A stretch of DNA of 64,000 nucleotides from Chryseobacterium sp. VAUSW3 (lineage in GTDB: Bacteria > Bacteroidota > Bacteroidia > Flavobacteriales > Weeksellaceae), in assembly GCF_002205795.1 (NCBI RefSeq), contig NZ_NIUY01000002.1, positions 186,001 to 250,000 on the forward strand, in the 5' to 3' direction. Below the pieces are notes generated by a model that did no database searches, had not been told where the DNA came from, and saw only the letters and a list, made by a program, of their open reading frames with translations. Below, piece by piece: positions 9,701 through 15,473 of this stretch. Position 1 is the first letter of the stretch; every line of letters starts with the position of its first letter. The position numbers and the translations under genes are program-made.

Positions 9701-11359
9701 ACATTAAGAAAAGCGATGGGTAAGAAAGACCGCGCTACACTCGACAAAATGTATCCGAAGTTTATGGAAGAAGGCGAAAAAAATAACCTCGCTGTTGATA
9801 AACTCAATAAAATATGGAAAGACTGGGAGGCATTTGCCGAATACGCCTTCAATAAATCCCACTCAACCTGCTATGCGCTGATTGCCTACCAAACTGCTTA
9901 TCTCAAAGCCAATTACCCGGCAGAGTATATGGCAAGTGTAATGACGAATAACCTGAACAATACCAAGCAAATCACCATGTTTATGGAGGATTGCAAAAGT
10001 ATTGGCGTGGATGTTTTGGGTCCTTCGGTGAACGAATCGCAGTATGAATTCTCGGTAAACGAAAAAGGCCAGATCCGTTTCGGGTTGGGAGCGATTAAAG
10101 GAATTGGTGAAGGACCGAGTGAAGCGATTGTAAATGCAAGAAAAACGGAAAGATTCAAAAATATTTATGACTTTTTTGAAAGAATACCATCCTCACAAAT
10201 GAACAAAAGAGTGGCAGAGAGTTTGGTGGTTGCAGGCGCTTTCGATGAGGTCGACCGTTATCACCGTGCGCAGTATTTCGATATCGATATTGCTGGAAAA
10301 ACCAATATCGAGAAACTTTTACGTTACGGACAGAGCTTTCAGGATACCAAAAATGAAGTAGAAAACTCGCTGTTTGCCGATTTTGCCGATGAGGTGAAAA
10401 TTGAGCCACCTAAAATAAATCCTGCCCCAGAGTGGCAAAGCATGCACAAACTTAATAAAGAAAAAGAAATCATAGGATTTTATCTGTCTGCGCATCCGCT
10501 TGATGAGTACAAATTCCAGTTTCAGTTTATTCAGGGTGCTTTAGGCAAAAAAGAAATCCTCGAAGGCAAGAAAGATGAAGTTGCGGAACTCGAAAAAATA
10601 ATTCTGCCGGTTGATATTGCAGATACGACAGATTCGGATGACGAACTCATCGATATTCCGGGTGAAATTTTAAGCGGAGACGAAGAAGTTTTAATTGAGG
10701 AACCGACAAAAAAAGCAGAACCAAAAGGCAGTTTTAATTTCCTGAATCTGGATGAAGTAGAAGCTTTCAAAGACAGCGTATTTGCTAGCCAACAGCCTGA
10801 TTTGTTCAATGATGAAAAAATGAGCTGGAAGGAAAAGCAGGCCATGAAAAATAACTCACCCGAGTATATGGTTGCCGGATTGGTCACCGAATACACCGTA
10901 CGCGACGGGAAAAACAGCGGCGAAAAAGTTGCTTTCATCACCCTGGAAGATTACAGCGGAAGTTATGGTTTCCGGCTTGGAGACCGCGACTATATGAGGC
11001 TTCGTGACCGGATCGATGTACAGCGGTTTGTCATTTTCAAGATTAAATTCTCGCAGGCAAAAGACGGCAGAGTCTTTGTAAATATTTCGGATGTGATTGA
11101 TCTGAAAGATGCGTTTGAAAAGTTTGCTAAAAAGATGACAATTGTGGTAAATCTGCAGGATCTTCGCAGAGAAGATATTGAGTTTTTCAAAAATAATTTT
11201 TCAGAAAACAAAGGCGAACAGAGGCTTAATTTCTTTGTAAAAAATCCCGAAGACCAGTCGACCATCGAACTCATGGCAATGAAAGCGCACATTGAAATTA
11301 ACGGAGATCTGCTGGAAGTAATTCACGATATGCAGAAATATGAGGTATTTCTGAATTAA
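6704..11359 (+). CDS. dnaE: DNA polymerase III alpha subunit with fused N-terminal 3'-5' exonuclease
   Basis: This 1551-residue protein is the replicative polymerase. It is much longer than E. coli DnaE (1160 aa) because an epsilon-like DEDDh exonuclease is fused at the N-terminus. Its motifs are D6/E8 in FDTETTG, D105 in GHNIDFD, and H169/D174 in HNAAADV. A PHP domain follows (HNHSIYSS near residue 250, GCEFYIS). The polymerase core has GPGRGSAAGS and the catalytic aspartates of PDIDIDF at about 691-697. The C-terminal part has an OB-like region (about 1385-1460). Synthesis and proofreading are thus carried in one chain. The gene stands alone between two terminators. The start is the only ATG that gives an intact Exo I motif. 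Confidence 0.96.
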   Translation: MYLIFDTETTGLPKNFSAPLSDSDNWPRMVQIAWQLHDRNGNLLENQDYIIKPEGYDIPFNATRIHGISTKIAKEEGRDLAEVLAEFQEVLKKTEVVVGHNIDFDYNIVGAEFHRKDFENTLEKIPSADTMELGTDFCKLGGGKNGRYKSPKLVELYEKLYNEKFDEAHNAAADVNATAQIFFEMIRIGVIPAEKIKMSDSEFQDFISSHPNTFPPFAIIIRRQVAASKKKKKVDFGDTDEIEIGDYFNFHNHSIYSSLQASTHISDLVKKALVNNFSAVGLVDLGNMMGAFKFVSEVEKANANIKKTYKEYEENKLKAQEEGREFTDTEPRKDPLIPVIGCEFYISDRPEQKQFTKDDPDRRTNVVLLAKNFNGYKNLAKLSSLGYVNGFYFGVPRISRQMIAEYRKDVIALTAGTLGDIPNTVLEFGEQKGEEIFRWWKDTFGDDFYVQIQNHEVEEEEHLNEVLLEFAEKYDVKILAQNETFYTEKEDANIQDILYCIKDGEKLSSPVGKGFGKRRGLPSNEFYIKNSDELKQAFIQFPDAFEAYSEFLAKFEPYTLKRDVLLPEFDIPEEFLSKEDKIDGGKRGENAYLRHLTYEGAAKRYGEITDEIRERLDFELEVIANTGYPGYFLIVQDFCNEARKMGVWVGPGRGSAAGSAVAYCTGITNVDPIKYDLLFERFLNPERISMPDIDIDFDDEGRDKIIKWVVEKYGKTNVAQIITYSVLGGKSAIKDAGRVLDISIPETNNIAKLIPSTPGMNIAKAFAKFDKLSPEDKVLAQEMKDILENKQDSRFGVLSAAQRMEGCIRNTGIHACGVIITPEDISNLVPITIAAKDPDILVSQFDNSVAESAGLLKMDFLGLRTLTIIKHAIKLIKERHGIEINPDEIPLDDLKTYQLFQEGRTIGIFQYESPGMQKYMRELKPTQFADLIAMNALYRPGPIKYIPNFINRKNKLEETVYDLKETEEFLAETYGITVYQEQVMLLSQKLANFTKGEADTLRKAMGKKDRATLDKMYPKFMEEGEKNNLAVDKLNKIWKDWEAFAEYAFNKSHSTCYALIAYQTAYLKANYPAEYMASVMTNNLNNTKQITMFMEDCKSIGVDVLGPSVNESQYEFSVNEKGQIRFGLGAIKGIGEGPSEAIVNARKTERFKNIYDFFERIPSSQMNKRVAESLVVAGAFDEVDRYHRAQYFDIDIAGKTNIEKLLRYGQSFQDTKNEVENSLFADFADEVKIEPPKINPAPEWQSMHKLNKEKEIIGFYLSAHPLDEYKFQFQFIQGALGKKEILEGKKDEVAELEKIILPVDIADTTDSDDELIDIPGEILSGDEEVLIEEPTKKAEPKGSFNFLNLDEVEAFKDSVFASQQPDLFNDEKMSWKEKQAMKNNSPEYMVAGLVTEYTVRDGKNSGEKVAFITLEDYSGSYGFRLGDRDYMRLRDRIDVQRFVIFKIKFSQAKDGRVFVNISDVIDLKDAFEKFAKKMTIVVNLQDLRREDIEFFKNNFSENKGEQRLNFFVKNPEDQSTIELMAMKAHIEINGDLLEVIHDMQKYEVFLN

Positions 11360-11404
11360 AATTTCACAATAGATTTTAAGACAATTTTAATAGGTAATGA
11401 GTAG

Positions 11405-11439
11405 GACAGTATCGAACTTCGGTGCTGTCTTGTTTTTTT
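11405..11439 (+). terminator. Terminator of dnaE
   Basis: GACAGTA (11405-11411) pairs with TGCTGTC (11423-11429), seven pairs with one wobble, followed by a run of seven T. Confidence 0.8.
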
Positions 11440-11456
11440 AAACCAATGTTAACGAG

Positions 11457-11550
11457 TTGTTAATTTGCTCATAATTAGTAAGTTTGGGTGATTTTACGGT
11501 AATCGGAGAGCGATAAAATCATTATTTTCGTAAAACCAAACACAAATTCT
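11457..11550 (+). promoter_or_regulatory. Promoter and structured 5' leader of the response-regulator gene
   Basis: TTG (11457-11459), a 19-base spacer and TAAGTTTG (11479-11486) form a well-spaced Bacteroidetes promoter. The leader of about 60 bases can fold in two exclusive ways. GATTTTA (11490-11496) can pair with TAAAATC (11514-11520), or the overlapping TTTTACG (11492-11498) can pair with CGTAAAA (11529-11535). Whether this is regulatory is unknown. Confidence 0.55.
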
Positions 11551-12207
11551 ATGAAAACTGAAATTATTCTTTTTGATAATCACTGTCTGTATCTTGAGGC
11601 GATGGGTTGTTTGTTGGATAAAAATGGCTTTGGTGAAAAATACAGTTACACCATTACCACTGAAGCCGATGAGCTTGAAAATTTAATTAAAGAAGAATCT
11701 CAAATTGCCGTTCTTAATATTTTAGGATTCAGTACCAATGATGCGTTGGCTATAATCGAAAAGTTGATGGGTCTTAACGCACAGTTAAAAATTATTATTC
11801 TTTCGGCCAATATAGATGTTAAAAACATCAAGAAATTTTTCGACCGAGGCATCAAAAGTTTTCTCAGCAAAAGTACCGATACCGCAGAATTCGTGCTTGC
11901 ATTAAATGAAGTAATCGCGGGCCGGATCTTTCTAAATGAAGAAATAAAAAATATACTTTACAATTTTATCTGTAATCTCGAAAATTCAAATGAGAAAAAA
12001 ATTGGTTCTTTCGAAGAACTTACCGTACGCGAAAGAGAAGTTCTCGACCTCATTTGTGAAGGTTTCCGGACTAAGGAAATTGCGGATAAGCTATTTATCA
12101 GTACACATACAGTAGAAACGCACCGCAGGAAAATTATGTTCAAACTTGACGTTAGAAATTCCTCAATGCTCGTGAAATTTGCGGTGGATAATCATCTTGT
12201 TAATTAA
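11551..12207 (+). CDS. LuxR/NarL-type response regulator with degenerate receiver
   Basis: This 218-residue protein has an N-terminal CheY-like receiver (about 1-125) and a C-terminal LuxR-type helix-turn-helix (about 150-212; LTVREREVLDLICEGF, EIADKLFISTHTVETHRR). The DNA-binding half is canonical. The receiver is not: the phosphoacceptor position in AVLNILGF is Asn56 rather than Asp, and the acidic pocket has FDN (D9, N10) instead of two acids. The Ser85 and Lys107 positions are kept. It is probably an atypical regulator not switched by ordinary phosphorylation. No histidine kinase is adjacent. Target genes are unknown. Confidence 0.85.
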   Translation: MKTEIILFDNHCLYLEAMGCLLDKNGFGEKYSYTITTEADELENLIKEESQIAVLNILGFSTNDALAIIEKLMGLNAQLKIIILSANIDVKNIKKFFDRGIKSFLSKSTDTAEFVLALNEVIAGRIFLNEEIKNILYNFICNLENSNEKKIGSFEELTVREREVLDLICEGFRTKEIADKLFISTHTVETHRRKIMFKLDVRNSSMLVKFAVDNHLVN

Positions 12208-12246
12208 TGAATTAATTCTGATCATACGTAATCTCAAAAATAAAGA

Positions 12247-13380
12247 TCATAAAAACTCTTTTAAATGCTCTACCGCTTTTAGAATGGTCTCTTCTCTTTT
12301 AGCGAAACAAAAACGGATTTTTCCCGAATCCGATGGCTCATGATAAAATGCAGAAATAGGGATTGTTGCAACTTTTGCGTGTTCGGTAAGCCATACTGCG
12401 AATTCCTTTTCAGGCTTTTCTGAAATATTTCCATAGCTCATAATCTGGAAATAACCACCTTCTGCTTTTTCCGTAAATGTGAACGGCAGATCCTTAAAAG
12501 ATTCGATAAAGAAATCCCTTTTTTGCTGCATGAATTTGCTGTTTTCTTCTGCATCGAAAATTTCTAAATATTTGGCGATGGCATATTGTGCAGGCGCATT
12601 CACACTGAAGCTCAAGTACTGATGTACCCGCCGGTAAGCCCGCGAAAGTTCTTCGGAAGCCAATACATAACCTACTTTCCAGCCGGTAATGTGAAACATT
12701 TTCCCGAACGAAAAAATACTGAAACATTTTTCCCTGAGAACAGGATGCTGAAAGGCGCTGTAAAACCTGCGCTCATCGTAAGTCAGGAGATCATACACTT
12801 CATCAGAAATTAAAATAATATCGGTCTTGGAAATGAGATTTGCGAGTTGATCCCAGTCTTCTTTTCTCCAGACTTTTCCGGAAGGATTATGGGGTGAATT
12901 TACAATGATTGCTTTGGTTTTAAGACTGATGACTTGCTTGAGTGCATCAAAATCAACTTCAAAATTATCCTTCAGCTTCACATATACTGGGATTCCACCG
13001 TTAACTTCTATAGAAGGAACATACGAATCGTAGCAGGGTTCGAGTACAATAACTTCATCACCTGGGCCAAGAATGGCCGCCAAGGCTGTGTAAATTGCGT
13101 AGCTTGCGCCGGGAGAAACTGTAATATTTTCCTTGGAAACCGAAATCTTACGTTTCAAATTAAATTCAGATAAATTTTCGACAAGTATTGGCAAGCCTGC
13201 CATGGGTGCATATTGGTTGAAATTTTTCTCGGTCCCTTCGCATAGAAGTTTTTTCAGTCTGTCGTCAATATCATAATCCGGAAAACCTTGCGAAAGATTC
13301 ACAGCGTTATATTTCAGCGCTAAAGCCGACATTTCCGAGAAAATTGTAAGGTCGCTTCCTGAATGTTTTCTTTTAATCAT
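12247..13380 (-). CDS. PLP-dependent aminotransferase (methionine aminotransferase-like, YbdL family)
   Basis: This is a fold type I aminotransferase of 377 residues. Features include the N-terminal NLSQGFPDYD, the PLP-region SPGASYAIYTAL, NSPHNPSGK, SDEVYD, and the Schiff-base lysine in SFGKMFHITGWKVGY. It most resembles the YbdL group, which transaminates methionine and aromatic 2-oxoacids, and kynurenine aminotransferase is the nearest alternative. The ATG at 13380 is chosen over an upstream in-frame TTG at 13386, because the TTG overlaps the -7 promoter motif. It is divergent from the M28 peptidase gene. Confidence 0.88.
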   Translation of the reverse strand: MIKRKHSGSDLTIFSEMSALALKYNAVNLSQGFPDYDIDDRLKKLLCEGTEKNFNQYAPMAGLPILVENLSEFNLKRKISVSKENITVSPGASYAIYTALAAILGPGDEVIVLEPCYDSYVPSIEVNGGIPVYVKLKDNFEVDFDALKQVISLKTKAIIVNSPHNPSGKVWRKEDWDQLANLISKTDIILISDEVYDLLTYDERRFYSAFQHPVLREKCFSIFSFGKMFHITGWKVGYVLASEELSRAYRRVHQYLSFSVNAPAQYAIAKYLEIFDAEENSKFMQQKRDFFIESFKDLPFTFTEKAEGGYFQIMSYGNISEKPEKEFAVWLTEHAKVATIPISAFYHEPSDSGKIRFCFAKREETILKAVEHLKEFL

Positions 13381-13383
13381 ACT

Positions 13384-13391
13384 CAAATTTA
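13384..13391 (-). promoter_or_regulatory. -7 promoter element of the aminotransferase gene
   Basis: TAAATTTG on the minus strand is a perfect TAnnTTTG match with only three bases between it and the ATG at 13380. The predicted +1 falls on or next to the A of the start codon, suggesting a leaderless mRNA. Confidence 0.55.
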
Positions 13392-13454
13392 TAATAATGG
13401 TTTCGAAACTTAATCTAAAAAAAATGCTATTTTTAAACTTTACAAAATAAATTT

Positions 13455-14474
13455 ATGAAAAACATCCTGATTCCGCTGCTTTCGGCAGTTTTGTTAACAA
13501 GTTGTGCCACGGTAAATTATACGTATGATGGCAATGCTTTCAAAAAATCTATGCGCACGATTACCCAAGATGATTTAAAGAAAAACCTTTATGTAATTGC
13601 TTCGGACGAAATGGAAGGACGCAATACAGGCAGTCCCGGACAGAAGAAAGCCGGTGAATACATCATCAAACAGTACAAGGAAATGGGTGTTCCTTACCCA
13701 ACGCCGATGAGTTCTTATTACCAGACTGTGCCTGCAGAATTTCTCAACGCGAAAAGAGGTAAAGGCCTGCCTGACTCCGAAAATATTCTGGCATTTATAA
13801 AAGGCAGCGAAAAACCTGATGAAATTATTGTAATTTCTGCACATTATGATCATGTAGGAACACAAAACGGTGTTGTTTACAACGGTGCAGATGATGATGG
13901 AAGCGGTACAGTTGCTCTCATTGAAATTGCTGAAGCTTTTCAGTATGCTAAAAAGGCTGGTCATGGCCCGAAACGATCGGTTTTGTTTTTACATGTAACC
14001 GGCGAAGAACATGGGCTTTTGGGATCCGATTACTACTCGGAAAATCCGGTTTTTCCATTGGCAAATACAGTAACGAATCTTAACATCGATATGATCGGAA
14101 GATGCGATCCGGCGAATTGTGGTAAAGATTATGTGTATGTGATCGGTTCGGAAATGTTGAGTTCTGAACTGAAGAAAATTAATGAAGCGGCCAATAATAA
14201 AACAACCAAAATGGAGTTGAATTACAAATACGACGAACCTAATGATCCGCAAAGGCTGTATTACAGATCAGACCATTATAATTTTGCAAAGCACAATATT
14301 CCGGTAGCTTTTTTCTTTGACGGAATTCATGAAGATTACCACAAACCCACTGATGATGCTGATAAAATAGATTACAACGCATTGCAGAAACGCACCCAAT
14401 TGGTTTTTGCCACTGCCTGGGAGCTGGCAAACCGAAAAGACCGCATTGTGGTTGACGGTAAAAATAACAGGTAA
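13455..14474 (+). CDS. M28 family zinc aminopeptidase, lipoprotein
   Basis: This 339-residue protein has a lipoprotein signal (MKNILIPLLSAVLLTSC, cysteine at 17), placing it in the envelope. The M28 peptidase domain shows all expected zinc ligands and the catalytic acid: His in ISAHYDHVG, Asp in GADDDGSG, the Glu pair in TGEEHGLLGS, Asp in NIDMIG, and His in RSDHYNF. It should remove N-terminal residues from peptides. It is expressed divergently from the aminotransferase and is followed by a terminator that overlaps the tRNA promoter. The natural substrate is not known. Confidence 0.92.
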   Translation: MKNILIPLLSAVLLTSCATVNYTYDGNAFKKSMRTITQDDLKKNLYVIASDEMEGRNTGSPGQKKAGEYIIKQYKEMGVPYPTPMSSYYQTVPAEFLNAKRGKGLPDSENILAFIKGSEKPDEIIVISAHYDHVGTQNGVVYNGADDDGSGTVALIEIAEAFQYAKKAGHGPKRSVLFLHVTGEEHGLLGSDYYSENPVFPLANTVTNLNIDMIGRCDPANCGKDYVYVIGSEMLSSELKKINEAANNKTTKMELNYKYDEPNDPQRLYYRSDHYNFAKHNIPVAFFFDGIHEDYHKPTDDADKIDYNALQKRTQLVFATAWELANRKDRIVVDGKNNR

Positions 14475-14496
14475 TTTTTTAGTATTAAAAAAATAG

Positions 14497-14522
14497 ATCC
14501 GTTGCTTTTGCAGCGGATTTTT
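14497..14522 (+). terminator. Terminator of the M28 peptidase gene
   Basis: ATCCGTTGC (14497-14505) pairs with GCAGCGGAT (14510-14518), with one wobble and a TTTT loop, followed by five T. Its loop and right arm contain the -33 TTTG of the next promoter. Confidence 0.75.
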
Positions 14523-14537
14523 GTTTTTGTAAATTTG
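14507..14537 (+). promoter_or_regulatory. Promoter of tRNA-Arg
   Basis: TTTG (14507-14510), a 19-base spacer and TAAATTTG (14530-14537) match the Bacteroidetes -33/-7 pattern perfectly. The mature tRNA starts seven bases after the -7 element. Confidence 0.7.
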
Positions 14538-14543
14538 ATTTCC

Positions 14544-14615
14544 GGCTCCATAGTTCAACGGATAGAATAGAAGTTTCCTAAACTTTAGATCCAAGTTCGA
14601 TTCTTGGTGGAGTCA
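14544..14615 (+). tRNA. tRNA-Arg (anticodon CCT)
   Basis: A full cloverleaf can be drawn by hand. The acceptor stem GGCTCCA pairs with TGGAGTC (one G-T). The D stem is GTTC/GAAT, and the anticodon stem GAAGT/ACTTT holds loop TTCCTAA. The variable loop is AGAT, and the T stem CCAAG/CTTGG holds loop TTCGATT. The anticodon CCT reads AGG. The discriminator is A and the CCA end is not encoded. Length is 72 nt. Confidence 0.93.
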
Positions 14616-14631
14616 CGATCCTTAAATAAGA

Positions 14632-14656
14632 GAATCCGCTGTTCAGCAGCGGATTC
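14632..14656 (+). terminator. Perfect hairpin after tRNA-Arg, possible terminator or processing stem
   Basis: GAATCCGCTG (14632-14641) pairs perfectly with CAGCGGATTC (14647-14656) around a five-base loop. No T-run follows directly, but nine T begin about 18 bases later. The right arm repeats the GCAGCGGATT of the preceding terminator. Confidence 0.5.
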
Positions 14657-14700
14657 AATAGATAGGGATCTCATTTTTTTTTAGTTAGACAACAACAAAA

Positions 14701-14726
14701 AAGAGAAGCCGACGGTGCTTCTCTTA
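14701..14726. terminator. Terminator hairpin between tRNA-Arg and the lipoprotein gene
   Basis: AAGAGAAGC (14701-14709) pairs with GCTTCTCTT (14717-14725). On the minus strand six T follow, and on the plus strand AAATTTTT follows. It can end transcription from either side. Confidence 0.65.
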
Positions 14727-14821
14727 AATTTTTATATCAATTTAATGGTATTTCGCTGTGTATTGAAAAGGATAATTGCGATCATTTCAATTTATTTTCA
14801 GAGTAAATGTAGCAATTATTC

Positions 14822-14882
14822 TGATACACAATGTAAATTTACTGTTAAAATTCACACGTTATCCACATTTTTTTGTGGATAA
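14822..14882. other. Inverted pair of perfect DnaA boxes plus a weaker box
   Basis: TTATCCACA (14859-14867) and its inverse TGTGGATAA (14874-14882) are both exact matches to the DnaA box consensus TTATNCACA, separated by six T. A one-mismatch box, TGATACACA, lies at 14822-14830. The surroundings are AT-rich and gene-free from 14616 to 14906. This could be part of a replication origin or a DnaA-binding regulatory site. Alternatively it is merely a hairpin. Confidence 0.5.
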
Positions 14883-14906
14883 AACCTAACTGTGGAAGTG
14901 ACTTTG

Positions 14907-15464
14907 TTATTTTGAAATTAGAGCTTGGTTTTCAAACGCAGCAGTTCTACGAACAAAATACTGTTTATACCCTAAGTCTTCAATGTTTTCTAAAAATTTA
15001 TAGATATCAATATTTTTTACAGAATCACTCTCGAACGAGAATGATAATGGTTTCAAGTATCCCCAACTGTCTATTAAATTTTGGTTTTTAGATGACTTTT
15101 TTAAAAATGGATAGATTTTTTCAAACTTAATTTCATGTAAGCTGTCGGAAGATAAAGATCTTTTTTCAAGCTTTATTTCATCAAGTCCATATCCACATAA
15201 AGGTGAAAACACCTCTTCAGAATGATAGAAAATTTTGTTATCTTTTGTTATAATGAAATTAAGTTTACCCATAGGATAATCGTAAAGCTCGATTTCTGGT
15301 ATTACTTCCAAATCCGGTTCCTTTCTTTTTAATTCCTGAATATGTTTTTCTCTGTCTTTAAGAAACTCTGAGACAATAAAAAGTCTTTTTTCATCAGGTA
15401 TGCTTTCCGTCTTTTTACAGGAACCAAGAAATAGAATCATTATAAGTAAAATTAAAAATCTCAT
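14907..15464 (-). CDS. Putative lipoprotein of unknown function
   Basis: This 185-residue protein has a clear lipobox (LFLGSC, cysteine at 16) after a short hydrophobic signal, so it should be membrane-anchored in the envelope. The rest is charged, with a Lys/Glu-rich helix (about 25-55) and no family I recognise. It starts nine bases after the uvrA stop codon and is probably cotranscribed with uvrA. By eye its base composition is more AT-rich than uvrA, which may mean recent gain. Confidence 0.65.
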   Translation of the reverse strand: MRFLILLIMILFLGSCKKTESIPDEKRLFIVSEFLKDREKHIQELKRKEPDLEVIPEIELYDYPMGKLNFIITKDNKIFYHSEEVFSPLCGYGLDEIKLEKRSLSSDSLHEIKFEKIYPFLKKSSKNQNLIDSWGYLKPLSFSFESDSVKNIDIYKFLENIEDLGYKQYFVRRTAAFENQALISK

Positions 15465-15473
15465 TAATCACAA

